A stretch of DNA of 64,000 nucleotides from Paratinospora sagittata (lineage: Eukaryota; Streptophyta; Magnoliopsida; Ranunculales; Menispermaceae), in NCBI GenBank assembly GCA_035771175.1, contig CM069597.1, forward strand, positions 15,163,001 to 15,227,000, given 5' to 3'. Of the stretch, positions 1 to 10,777 are shown piece by piece. Position 1 is the stretch's first letter. Each line of letters starts with the position of its first letter. Below the pieces are notes generated by a model that did not search any database, had not been told where the DNA came from, and saw only the letters and a list, made by a program, of their open reading frames with translations. The position numbers and the translations under genes were made by a program.

Positions 1-65
1 CCCGCCCCGGCATTCCGCACGCCATTCCCTGTGGGGTTGGTGGTCCGGGGTGTGGGGTCGCCACA
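1..65 (-). repeat. Tip of a reverse-strand LTR
   Basis: GC-rich stretch unlike the AT-rich DNA that follows. Read on the minus strand it begins TGTGGCGACCCC, a TG terminus as in LTRs, and its + strand end at 65 (CGCCACA) abuts unrelated sequence. A related, diverged terminus lies at 60308 on the opposite strand. I infer the 5' end of an LTR whose body lies to the left of the window; family unknown. Confidence 0.45.
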
Positions 66-2597
66 GTAAGACTTATGATTCTTCAACCTTATCTATTTAA
101 AAGTCTTAGTGCGCTTACAAGGATAATCAATTCACATAAGCCACTTTATAATTCGTAAACTTTAAAAGGCTTAGATCTCGCATGCTCTACTTGAATGAAT
201 ACCATATGCTAAAAGTTTTCATCTACTTGTATTCATTCTTTTAGAAACTAATTGAAGATAAATGACTAAAACGATCATCGCTCTTTCCAAAATAAATTTT
301 AGTCCTATACTTGAAAAATGAACATACACTATTTCATGAATAAGCATTGATGTGTGACGTACTTTTTTAAATTGTATCATCATGCTTATAAGACCATGAA
401 TGCTTTGTTGCCTTCTATGCGTGGATGAATGCTTATTATTAGAAGGAAACATGTTCAAAATGCATTTTGACAAATCATGACTTGCTCTTGTCATTTCTAT
501 TTCATTGTCATGATTATGCTTGTATGCATGCTCTAGTACAAAAATTCTATTCTAAGAATATCTTTGAGCTTGCATATAGAATGTCATGTTTCATTATAAG
601 TTTTGTTTTATGATTGATGTGCCTTTCTTATGATCTTAAACAATCATAGAAACTTATATGGTCATGACAATTATCCTTCTAGGATGAATGAGTGCAATTG
701 ATATGTGTTCTCACTCACTAACCATGTAAATTCATTCCTATTTGAAGGAAAGTTATATATATGGAAGGACTATCTTGATTTAAAATTTCTATTTTTTGAA
801 ATCTTAGTCATTTCCATAAACTAAAGTTGCATTATCTAAAGCTATTACACACTTTGAATCTTTCATGACAAATTCAAATTAAAAGACATAGTTGACCATG
901 AACCCAAATGTATATCAAACAAATAAGTATAGTCAACTAGAAGGAATGATAAGGACTTGATTGACTGTTTTGTTCACAATTTGCATCTAAGTTATTCAAT
1001 CCTTTTTTCATGTGTTTCATTATTTTTAAAAGCATGGTAAGTGTGTTATGCTTAATCTTGTATATCATTCATGCTTATCAATATTAAATGCTTGCAATAT
1101 AAATGTTTGTATGATATCTTTATACTCAATTGATGTGATGATATGGATTAAACAACGCTATATAGATGTTTACATCACACCATTGGTATCAATGAAAGTC
1201 ATATAGCTAGGTCTTAGATTACTCACCTTTCATATCTTTCCTATGCTAGTTTATATCATGATCATGTTTGTTTTAAACTTATAGAATTATATCTATGCAT
1301 AACTCATGTATATGCAAATCAATAGGCCATGTACACAATTACATATCATACGCCTATATATCTTGAAAAGAAAATTGGCTATACTCATATATATCATCCT
1401 TTGGCATTCTCTTTTCATGAATACTTGACTTTGATGCATTTTCTTCATCTTAAATCATATAAGCATCAAATTCTTGAATATTTGATTTCTAATGAGTGCA
1501 TACTCTTCAAAATTGCTTTTCATTAGAATCAAACAATCTAGGCTATGCTTCAATTGAAATTATTTGCCTAGTATATGCAAATGAATGTATGCTATTGCTT
1601 AAATGATCTCTATGAAATTTAGCATATACTCATCTTTAGGCTTTGTTCTTCATATGATATATCTACATATGCCTACACTTTGGAAATCTCATGATTTTTC
1701 ATTTTCACATGACATTGATGTTGTGCTTAAACCTTATACCTTGTCTGCATCAATTGCTTGTGATTTTGATATCTAATGGATGTCATGTACTTCAAAAATA
1801 TATTTTACATCTTATTAGAATCATGACAGCTAGGCCTTGCTTAATCATAAATCATTTTGCCTATGTTATGGAACTTAATGTATGCTTGTGCTTAATTTTT
1901 CACACATGATAGAGCATACTTTGTATTAGGCTTGGATTGATTATCAAATTCATTTTATGCCGAATACAATGAGAATGATTGCTTATGCCTAAAATTCTTT
2001 TTGAATTCATCTTTTGGGAATTGTTTCTCATCCTTCATGACTAGATGCCTTTTATAAATTTAAATTCTTTTGTGCATCTACATGACTTTGTTCTTGGCTA
2101 TGCTATGCAATATTCCAAAATATCATCTAGGTAGCCTATGAATGTTGAGCTAAATTTTTTTATATTTTTATCTTATCATGTTGTATTTCTCCATGTGCTT
2201 GAACATTATATCTTGAATCTTATATGCGTATCTTATGGTATGGCATCCTTATGCATTCATATGTGCTTAATCGTGACTCGTTTTCACAAATCTTATTGAG
2301 TTTCAGTGCATAGATTTAGGAGGAGTCTCCATCTCTTTTTGAAAAAGGGAGCTTCGGTGTTTTGATGCTATGCTTTAGGATTACCTTCATGGGAAATCTA
2401 GAAAATTCTTCGCACCTTTTTGATAATGTCAAAGGGGGAGAAATAGGAGAAAGAAAATAGTTGAATCTTGATAAATACCATTGGTTGATAGTATGTGTGT
2501 TCTTAATACTTCATATTTATGATCATACTATCTTTCACAATAGAGTTATTATGTTTATCAAGTTTATATTGTTTGTCACCATCAAAAAGGGGGAGGT
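66..2597 (+). other. Non-coding 3' internal region of Sirevirus C
   Basis: AT-rich DNA with no convincing coding region; the longest open frames are under 75 codons and match nothing I recognise. Between about 1340 and 2000 it holds imperfect tandem copies of roughly 285 bp. The end is typical of a Sirevirus 3' untranslated region: a first purine run near 2431-2441 and a polypurine tract (AAAAAGGGGGAG) at 2584-2595, immediately before the LTR start TGTTGA. The pol genes of this element must lie to the left of the window or be deleted. Confidence 0.6.
2584..2596 (+). promoter_or_regulatory. Polypurine tract of Sirevirus C
   Basis: AAAAAGGGGGAGG directly precedes the LTR start. The same arrangement is seen before the LTRs at 21092 and 36154, and on the minus strand at 28340. 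It primes plus-strand DNA synthesis in LTR retrotransposons. Confidence 0.75.
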
Positions 2598-4046
2598 TGT
2601 TGATCTAAGTGGTTTTGCACTTAATTTTTCTCCTAAGTGTTTTGATGCTTATAAACAATATAAGAAATGGTGCTAATGTTTCTATCTAGTATATTTAAAC
2701 ACCTAAAGATGGAAAAGAGCTAATACAAGATCTAAGTCTTCAAGTTCAAGAAGTTTCTCAGGCAAAGGATCAAAGAAAATGATCAACCATACTTAAAGGT
2801 TGGACAACTTGAAGGAATGAAGACAAAAAGGTTGAGAGTCTTTATGTGTCTAGAATTAGGATATAACCTTCTTGCATTTCCTATTGCTCAATCTTTCTAA
2901 ACTTCATGCATTAATACTTCACGTATGCATAGTTTTGATAAAACTCATTCATGCATTAAGTATTCTTTAAAAATGATTTTCAAGTATTCAAAATGTTTGC
3001 TTTTATGTTTTTAAACTATTTTGAATCATATTTGCATTCGTTTTGATTAAAATGATATTTCTACAAAGTTTTTCAAAATAATCAAAATTGTTTTGATTTT
3101 TATCAAAATCGTGTTTGATTGATTAATTGTTGATTTCTTAAGTATTTGTTTTGATTAAACGAAACAATGATATTTTATCGAGTTTTAATTGAGAAATAAA
3201 AAATTGCTTTTATAAAGTCTTTCAGGATGCTAATATTTTAGCAGCGCTCTCCTGGACTTGATGAGTCAGGACGCTAATAAAATGCTAGGACGCTTAAGGT
3301 TGAATTGAATTGATTAATAAGGACACTTACTTGTTAGTAGTGACCTTTCTTTTATCAACTTCTGAGAATGTCAGGACACTGACTTAGTTTCTGCTTGCTG
3401 AAAGATCTTTTTATCTTTAAGTGATTTCTATCTTTAAGGACGCTGATAAGTTATAATTTGAATATATTATCAGGACGGTACTTGTGTAGGAGCGCCTTCA
3501 TCTTTAGAATCAACTTAAGTAACTTTCAGGAAGCTCACCGTCCGTCAGCGCACTTAAACATTATTTTAAAACTGCTTTTAATAGTTTAGGACGCTTACTC
3601 TTGAGTAGCACCCTCATATGTTTTGCGTTTTAAAACAAAGCAGGATAGCGCCCTCATGCTTTAAGTCGTTTAATTGTCAAAGCAAGTCAGGATGCTTACT
3701 ACTTAGTAGCGCCCTCACTTCATTGTCAGTAGGACGCTGATATTCTATGAGCGCCCTCAAAGGAACAAAATGACAAATGATATTTTTGCTGTTCTGACAT
3801 GTACGTATATTTTGCCACCCTTTTAGAACAACTTTTCGTACAAAATCAATTTTCTGTATTTGTAAGAGATATTCTCTGAATCACGAACCACGTCTTCTAA
3901 AACTTTCCTTATTCGTGTATCTGGAGAAAAACAAAATATTCATGAATTGTGCAGTTGCCATTTTCATGGTATATTTTAGCTGTTGTGAGTAAACGTTCAT
4001 AGTTGAAATTGAAATTCAAATGAACGACAACTTGATTTCTACAAGT

Positions 4047-4056
4047 CTATAAATAC
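4047..4056 (+). promoter_or_regulatory. TATA box of LTR C
   Basis: CTATAAATAC in the middle of the LTR, downstream of the palindromic U3 array and upstream of the minisatellite, as expected of the U3/R boundary of a plant copia LTR. Confidence 0.5.
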
Positions 4057-4476
4057 AGACACTTAACAACTTGTTAAGCACCGAAAATTTTCCGAGCTAA
4101 AACACTTTTTCAAAGTTAGTCGAATTTTCTGGTCAAGAAAACGTTTAAGTCAATCTGTTTTCATAGTATATTTCTTTGAGACTTTATGTACTCAAAAGGT
4201 TTTCTGAGCTAACATTCTCTTGACCAAATATGGTTGCAAGAAAGGTATAAATTATTGTAAGGTCTCTCTTCACTTTGAGCTTAAATTTTCATATCTTGTA
4301 TTTGGTATTTGAAGTTATGAGCTTCATTGTAATTGTTCTAATTGCTTAGAACAAACATTAGATTCGTTGTTTTCACTTTTTTGGATTGTTTCATGGTTTG
4401 AAACAAACCAAGTAAAGTAATTTAATATGACTTGTGATTCCAATGTTGGAATCAAGACTAGTTTCATCATTTCTCT

Positions 4477-4690
4477 TGAAAAGGATGTGTGGGTTCTTCC
4501 TTAGCCCGCAAAAGGAACATGGGTTCTTCCTTAGCCCGGAAAAAGGATACACGATTCTTCGATAGCCCGCAAAAGGAACATGGGTTCTTTCTTAGCCCGA
4601 AAAAAGGATACACGGTTCTTCCTTAGCTCGCAAAAGGAACATGGGTTCTTCCTTAGCCTTGAAAAAGGATAAACGATAGTTCTCACACCC
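4477..4690 (+). repeat. Leader minisatellite in LTR C
   Basis: About six tandem units of 30-31 bases that alternate between two variants: one with AAAAGGAACATGGGTTC and one with AAAAAGGATACACG, each ending near CTTAGCCCG. The alternation gives a higher-order period of about 61 bases. It lies between the TATA box and the LTR end, so it should be transcribed. It is not CRISPR: there are no unique spacers, and it is part of an LTR. Confidence 0.7.
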
Positions 4691-4960
4691 GGAAGTTGAG
4701 AAAGTGTACCGGTTTGATCTTCACCCGTAAAAATATAAGTTAGTGAAGTTGCAAATCCTAATTGAATGATTAGGTAGTGGATGTAGGCGCAACCGAACCA
4801 CTATAAATGCTTTTATATTTTACTTTCCGCATTTTACTTTATGCTCATTAGATTTATTTATGGATTGAACCCAATTGAGTCATGGAATCTCATAAGAAAT
4901 TAGAAAAGATTAATAACGGCCATGACACCCAATTCACCCCCCCTCTTGGGTGTACCAACA

Positions 4961-5966
4961 ATGGATTTATTTCCCCTAGTATGTCACCTTGGGGAGCACC
5001 TGTGTCGTTCGTCAAGAAAAAGGATGGGAGTCTTCAATTGTGCATAGACTACCGTCAGCTGGATAACGTAACTGTGAAGAAAAAGTATCCACTTTCTTGC
5101 ATTGATGATCTGTTTGATCAACTGATTGGGGCCAACTTCTTTTCGAAGATTGACTTGAGGTCTGGGTACCATCAATTGAGGATTAGAGATGAGGATGTTC
5201 CGAAGACTGCTTTTTGGACGAGGTATGGACATTATAAGTTCTTGGTGATGCCCTCCGGGTTGACTAATGCACCAGCTATGTTCATGGATCTGATGCAGAG
5301 AGTGGTCAGACCGTACCTTGACCAGTTCATTATAGTCTTCATCGATGATATCCTAGTCTATTCTAAGACCAGAGAGGATCATGAGCATAATCTCAGAGTT
5401 ACTTTGCAGACATTGTTGGACCATAGGTTGTATGCCACGCTGAGCAAGTGTGATTTTTGGATGACTGAGGTAAAACTATTGGGTCATGTGGTTAGTGCAG
5501 AGGGTATTTCAGTTGATTCTGCTAAGGTTGAGGCGATCATTGATTGGCCAAGACCTACCACAGTGACAAAGATTCGTAGCTTTCTGGGTTTAGATGGCTA
5601 TTACAGGAAGTTCGTGAAGGACTTTTCCACGATAGCTGCACCGATGACTAAGCTGACTCAGAAGAATGTGACCTTCACGTGGTCGGGTGCTTGTGAGAAA
5701 GCTTTCAATGAGTTGAAATAGAGGTTGACTACAGCTCCAGTGTTGATTCTTCCAGAGCCTGGGAAAGATTTGGGGATTTATATGGATGCATCACTCTTAG
5801 GTTTGGGATGTGTACTGATGCAGGAGGGTTGAGTGGTTGCATATGCATCTAGACAGCTTAAGGTGCATGAGCACAACTACCCTGTGCATGATTTGGAGCT
5901 ACAAGTCCATAAGAATGACCTAGTGGTTGCATATGCAACTAGACAGCTTAAGGTGAATGACCTAGT
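4961..5966 (+). pseudogene. Ty3/gypsy reverse transcriptase and RNase H fragment
   Basis: Fragment of gypsy pol, open from the Sirevirus C border to a stop at 5719-5721 (the frame runs upstream into the LTR, which is fortuitous). Visible RT motifs: [35 protein letters not shown], the [17 protein letters not shown] block, the catalytic [10 protein letters not shown], and the thumb GHVVSAEGI followed by [12 protein letters not shown]. After the stop the RNase H starts (IYMDASLLGLGCVLMQ), hits a second stop at 5830-5832, continues through YASRQLKV and breaks off at about 5900. The order is that of chromovirus/Tekay-like pol, but no integrase or LTR can be linked to it. The end carries a 33-base duplicated block at 5923-5955. 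Confidence 0.85.
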
Positions 5967-7154
5967 TTAATTTGGTTCATGGCTATTGTAGATATTTTTT
6001 TCCCAAATTGGGGATTTGCATGTGATTTGGGGATTTTGCTCAAATTGGGGATTTTGACTTAGACTTGGTCAATTAATGAAATTGACTTGATAAATAGTCT
6101 AATTAACCCTATTTATGATTGAATGTCATGTATATTGGTGGTTGGATCATGGGATCAACCTATTACATTCAATTGGGTTAATTATGGGTTAAATTGATAT
6201 TAATTGGTTGAATTGAGCAATATGGGATTTGGCTCATGTGTATAACCAATTTAGGAACTTAATTGGCTATGAAATTGGGTTTAAACATGGTTGTAGAGCA
6301 TACTTTTGACTGATTTTAGTATTGTATGAACCATGTTTCATGTAGGGGTTGTGGTGGATCTAAGTAACCCGAATAGGCCAACTGGGGATTGAAGTACTTG
6401 GGGTGATTTCGTGGCTTTCTAGTGCTTCTTGGATTGGAATTGGATTGGCCAGGTCTAGCCAATCAAATGTGAGTGTTTCTTTTACTTGTGAATTCTATAT
6501 GTGGCGTTGTAGTATAAAATGTTTTAAATGCTTGTATAATGTACCATGCATGATTTATTGAATTCATGAACTGTATTTGAGCATAGTCAGTTGGGAAAGA
6601 AATTGAGTTATGTGCATTTCCTAAGCTTGGGATTTCTTATGGAATCCCATTAGGCCAACCGGGAATCCTCAATTGTGGACTTTGCAGAGGTTTTCTATGG
6701 GTTGTGTATATTAGGATTCGCCTAGGCATGGTACTTGCCTTGGTGGGCGAATCCTATCGTTCATGCAATCCTAGGAATCCTAATAGATACGGGTATGAAA
6801 TCGATCGGGCATGGGTTTCGCGCACACATGGCTTTTATACTGATTATTACTCAGGAGGTGTTTAGGTTGCATATGCATGTTTATAAATGATATGCATTGT
6901 CTTGTTTATGACATGATACATTAAATTGGCATGTATGTAATCTTGGTTACTCTCATGATTATTTAAATGGTTTTAATAATCTTTCAATGTTTTAATTAAA
7001 TGCATATATATGTTGCCACTTGTATAGAGAATTTATTGAGCTTGTTGTAGCTCACCCTCATCCTTATCTTTTCAGGACCTAATAGGAAGGGGAAAGGAAA
7101 AGCTTAGCTGTGAAGCATCCCCATACTTTTGTTGACGTACGTGTAGTACTTTTT
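5967..7154 (+). other. Non-coding stretch, possibly an old LTR or UTR
   Basis: No open frame of note. It has degenerate direct repeats of 'aattggggatttt' near 5990-6055, and near its end TTGTAGCTCACCC and CTTTTCAGGACC (about 7040-7080), which resemble the downstream parts of gypsy LTRs. I could not define TG/CA ends or a target duplication. The right border with the Sirevirus F gag lies between about 7120 and 7160. Confidence 0.3.
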
Positions 7155-7435
7155 CGCATTTATGTTAACTTCATCAAGTTGTTTGGTTTTTACCTCTGTG
7201 CTTGCCATCAAACAAATTGTTGTTGTATGTTCTGAATCTGATTCATCATCACTTGAACTTGTGTCATCCCTAGTGCCTTTGAGAACCTTCATGTCCTTCT
7301 TCTTTGATTTGATGTTCTTCTCAGACTTGTTTAGACATTTACTCCTAACATGACCTGGTTTTTTACAGCCGTAACAAATTAACTCTACGGGTTTTGATTT
7401 AAACTTCTTTCTTTTATGGAACTTGGAGCTTGAAC
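7155..7435 (-). pseudogene. Sirevirus F gag, C-terminal part with zinc knuckle
   Basis: Continues the gag frame interrupted by Gyp-1. It reads KPVELICYGCKKPGH followed by the last Cys of a CCHC knuckle (CX2CX4HX4C), then a Lys-rich and an Asp/Ser-rich stretch, then CLMASTEVK, all of which recur in the gag of element D at about 32100-32320. The last bases (7431-7435, TGAAC) are the target duplicated by Gyp-1. Gag is the particle protein and the knuckle binds RNA. Pol of this element is not present to the left; the homology stops at about 7155. Confidence 0.85.
7431..7435. repeat. Target site duplication of Gyp-1, left
   Basis: TGAAC, repeated exactly at 17741-17745 on the other side of Gyp-1; both lie inside the same gag coding sequence. 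Confidence 0.9.
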
Positions 7436-8769
7436 TATCACACCCCTCCTGGACGCACCTAAACCGGCGGGACACTAGCGGACGGGGCGCGAATGCATTA
7501 TAATGATAATAACAGAGTCAGCGGAAGCATAGTTAAGTACAAGTCTGATTTCATTAAATTCAGAATATATTTGTACATGAAATAATTAAGGGAACATCCT
7601 CCCAAAATTCCCAATGAATAATACAAAAGGTACAAAATGTGGGCAGAAACACCTGCACCAAGTCCACCCTAATCTCCTGTGAAAAATTGGATAACAATAG
7701 GGTGAGCTACACGCTCAGTGGGTAAAATAGTTCGTGAATATAACAGTTAATAAAACATACTTCATAATCAAATATCTTAAATACACATGTGAGCATCATA
7801 ATCAATCAATATGTATGTATGCATGACATCGTCTCGTAATGGTTTAATGACTACATCGCCTGAGTTCACGTACAGATGTCCCTCCTCGAGAATAGCCGGG
7901 TTTTCATTGTACGTCCCTCCTCAGGAACGATGCTCCAGATTCACGTACAGATGTCCCTCCCCGGGAATAGCCAGGTTCTCATTGTACGTCCCTCTCCAGA
8001 GAAATATATTGAATAGCGAGCATCGCTCATAACTCTTCTATGAATCATAAACCATATACGTCCCTAGGTGGTGATATGTATGATGCCAATGCATGAACTG
8101 GTCTGCGTGAACTGGTCCGGTCTTTCCTTATCAGGGTCGGTATCACTACGTGCAAGGTTAGGACATTCAGTATTACTGTATAAGCTGATAGCTTTCAAAT
8201 AAGACCAACCAAATCAGTCTCCAGTTGAGAGGTGAGACCCGAGGTCTACATAAATACCAATCGTCTAGAGCAGCACGCTGCCTCCCATTCACTATTTAAA
8301 GTCATTGAGGACAAGACTGAGTCTGGTTGAGCCAGATTGACTACTTATCTGATATAACAACAGCGTAACACATGAATTCCAATTATACAGGCATAATTGC
8401 GACAATATAAACATTATACGCAATAATGCAGTGTAAATGAATAGTAGACATAATGATAAATGAATATAAACTTTAATAAAAGTTATAAGACACGCAAACC
8501 TATGTTTCGTTCCCCACCTTCAGATAAGAACTTCTTTTAGAACTGGCCCTTCCCTCCGGACATAATCACATTGCGCTGCACAGAGAGTCTCAAAAGACTA
8601 AAAACTCAGAATGAGTGGAATGCAGAAGAAAAATCACAAGAGGAGTGAATTTGGTGTGAGAAATAAGGAGGGGGGAGGGTCCTTATATAGAAAGATTGGC
8701 GCCCGAATGTTCGGGCAGGCTGCCCGAACGATACAATTTCTTTTTTTGTGCAAAACCTCGGTTATTACA
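7436..8769 (-). repeat. 3' LTR of Gyp-1
   Basis: 1334 bases, TG...CA on the minus strand, except that the + strand left end is TATCACACCC rather than TGTCACACCC. A TATA box (CTATATAAGG, minus strand) lies at 8681-8690. Compared with the 5' LTR it has an extra copy of a 75-base unit (7865-7939 and 7940 onward) and lacks a short stretch present near 17046-17085. Confidence 0.9.
8681..8690 (-). promoter_or_regulatory. TATA box, Gyp-1 3' LTR
   Basis: CTATATAAGG on the minus strand, about 80 bases from the LTR start. The same sequence is at 17649-17658 in the 5' LTR, where it would start the element's transcript. Confidence 0.6.
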
Positions 8770-8782
8770 CTCTACCCCCCTT
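8770..8782 (-). promoter_or_regulatory. Polypurine tract of Gyp-1
   Basis: AAGGGGGGTAGAG on the minus strand, directly before the 3' LTR start TGTAATAACC. Gyp-2 has the matching tract at about 43830-43842. Confidence 0.8.
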
Positions 8783-8803
8783 AAAAAGATTTCACCCTCG
8801 AAA

Positions 8804-9297
8804 TCAGTTCAAGTAGTCATGATGGTTATCTGCTTGAGATTCATTGCCGGTGTCATCGTTTGCTAGTTCATGGTAGTGCCTGTATGGTCATTGAATGGCA
8901 CTGTGGCTAGTGAAATCTTCAACATCATGAAACCATGGAGAGCAAATGGAGTCAGATTTGTCCTTAGAAAACTCCAACCTTTGCTTAACAGATGGTGGTG
9001 TAGGGCGCTAGTTATATTGTTTGAGAGGAGGTAGGTTGAGCGGTGGAATGCTTTTTAGTGTGGTTGCTCGAATTCGGCCGCCTGGTAATTTTGGTAGGAG
9101 GTCCTGCCAAGATGAGGGCACATGTTTGTTTTGAACAAAATTATTACGAAAAAGCCATGCACGCTCTGGCGATAAGGATCGCTGTCTGTGTGGTGATGGA
9201 GTTGGTGATGCGAAGTAGTTGTGACTTGACCCTGATCCTGTAGGAGTCGCCACAGGTTGCCAAGGAGGCTACTGCGTGTGTGCATTACTATATCCAT
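8804..9297 (-). pseudogene. Small conserved 3' ORF of the Gyp family
   Basis: Not a family I recognise. It lies between the chromodomain-like end of pol and the PPT. The readable product is Ser/Pro-rich (SPTPSPHRQRSLSP), then has a conserved core LPGGRIRATTLKSIPPLNL, and, after a stop at 9008-9010, an acidic part with KSDSICSP, DVEDFTSHS and a C-terminal NESQAD-type end. Gyp-2 has the same order of segments at 43865-44338, with most differences being amino-acid substitutions rather than loss of frame, which suggests it was once coding. This copy has a frameshift near 9250 and two internal stops. The ATG at 9295-9297 gives MDIVMHTRSSLLGNL; Gyp-2 also has an upstream ATG followed by a similar LLGNL. 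Confidence 0.5.
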
Positions 9298-9411
9298 TGA
9301 TATTATTTTCAGACGTCTGCATACTTATTCAAGTGAAACGATGTACTAAGATATGTATAAACAAAGTTTCATCATTTTATTGATAAGTGAAATAGTACAC
9401 GTATCACATCA

Positions 9412-9810
9412 TTAATCATTACTAGAAAACAATTCAGGATATTTCTGTTTAATTGTTGCTTCTAGTTCCCATGTTGCTTCCTCTATTCCGTGGTGATCCC
9501 AGAGCACTTTCACCAGTGGTATGCTACGTCGCCTTAGTTCTTGAGTTTTTCTATCCAAAATCTGTTTCGCTCTCTCTTGATAGCTATTTCCTTCCTCAAC
9601 CCGAACCTCAACTAGAGGGATGATATGCGAAGGATCAGGATCATACTTTCGAAGCATGGATATGTGAAAAATGTCATGAACTTTAGACATGGATGATGGA
9701 AGGGACAGACGATAAGCAAGTTTGCCAATACGTTCAATGATCTGAAATGGACTGATATACCATGAGGAGAGCTTTCCTTTGATCCCACAGCGTTTGACAC
9801 CTCTTGTAGG
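9412..9810 (-). pseudogene. Chromodomain-like C-terminal tail of Gyp-1 pol
   Basis: End of integrase. The readable piece contains VHDIFHISMLRKYDPDPSH, then ILDRKTQELRRRSIPLVKV, then the W..H..EEATWE signature and a KYPELF end before the stop at 9412-9414. This is the conserved tail of Tekay/Del-like chromovirus integrases, which directs insertion into particular chromatin in studied members. It is separated from the rest of integrase by a stop near 9811 and a frame break near 9690. Confidence 0.8.
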
Positions 9811-10675
9811 CTAAACTTTTAGAAAAACCAAGTCCCCCTTATCAAATTCTAAAGGCTGCCTCCGCTTGTCAGCATAGCTCTTCTGTCGACTTTGTGCAAC
9901 ACGAAGTCGCTCATTTACTAATGTGATCTTCTCATAAGTCTCTTGAACTAGTTCAGGCCCCAACTGTGGTCGATCTGCCATATCTAACCAGCATACTGGA
10001 GATCTGCAAAGGCGACCATAGAGAGCCTCGTACGGTGCCATGTCGATACTAGTTTGGTAGCTGTTGTAGTATGCAAACTCAACTAAATGTAAGTACTTTG
10101 CCCATCCGTCATTAAAGTCCAAAATGCAACACCGTAACATGTCTTCTAAGATTTGGATAAGACGCTTTGACTGCCCATCAGTCTGAGGGTGAAGGGTTGT
10201 GCTCATGGTGATCTTAGAACCCATTCTACTCTGGAAGCTGTGCCAAAACTTTGATGTGAATCTAGGGTCTCGATCAGAGATGATCCTGAGTGGTATGCCT
10301 TGAAGGCGTACGATCTCTCTTTCATATAGTTCGGCAAGTTTGGCGGGGTTACCCGTGAACTTTATTAGCAAAAAGTGTGTAGACTTTGCAAGTCTGTCAA
10401 TGATAACCCAGACTTTGTAAGTCTTGCCCTTTATTATTTCGAGGGAAGGCCGTAACAAAATCTATTGCGATGTTCTCCCACTTCCATTCTCCGATAGATA
10501 ACGGTTGGAGAAGTTCAGAGGGAAGTCGTCGTTCTGCCTTAACTTGCTGGCAAACGAGACATCGCGCAATGAAGTGTGCTATCGCCTTCATCATTCCAGA
10601 AAACCAGAATTTTCGCTTGACATCCTTGTACATCTTGTCACCCCCAGGATGCATAGCGAACCTCGAACAGTGCAT
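9811..10675 (-). pseudogene. Gyp-1 integrase
   Basis: Integrase catalyses insertion of the DNA copy. The zinc-binding N-terminal part is seen as HPGGDKMYKDV...CLVCQQVK. The catalytic core gives the first Asp in ENIAIDFVT, then a frameshift at about 10430, then VIIDRLAKS and the second Asp in IISDRDPRF. At the third catalytic position, 35 residues later, the family's Glu is replaced by Lys (DGQSKRLIQILEDM; codon at 10165-10167). The core continues with VEFAYYNSYQ and YEALYGRLCRSP. Gyp-2 has the same Lys, so integrase from either copy should be catalytically dead even without the frameshift. Confidence 0.9.
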
Positions 10676-10777
10676 CTCAGTGAGTACTTCTTTCTGAACC
10701 TCAGGATCGTTCGGTAGACAGAGACGTTTTTCATAGAAAACGGCCCCGTCTTCAGAGACCGACCAGTGAGGAAGGTC

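Larger units (their letters stand above)
2598..4960 (+). repeat. 3' LTR of Sirevirus C
   Basis: Starts TGTTGATCTAAG right after a polypurine tract and ends CCAACA about 20 bases after CACCCCCCCTCTTGGG, the same ending seen in the LTRs of element D. It holds a U3 array of GGACGCT...AGCGCCCTC units (about 3222-3765), a TATA box CTATAAATAC at 4047-4056 and a minisatellite in the leader at about 4477-4690. The 5' flank is internal element sequence, so no target duplication can be checked. The 3' flank (4961 onward) is Ty3/gypsy RT, so the element appears to have inserted into a gypsy copy. Confidence 0.8.

Noticed and set aside
1..65. GC-rich start suggesting rDNA or a gene end
   Set aside because: It matches an LTR terminus found again at 60308; no rRNA motif is present.
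4477..4690. CRISPR-like regular repeats
   Set aside because: Units follow one another without unique spacers, alternate between two variants and sit inside a plant retrotransposon LTR.
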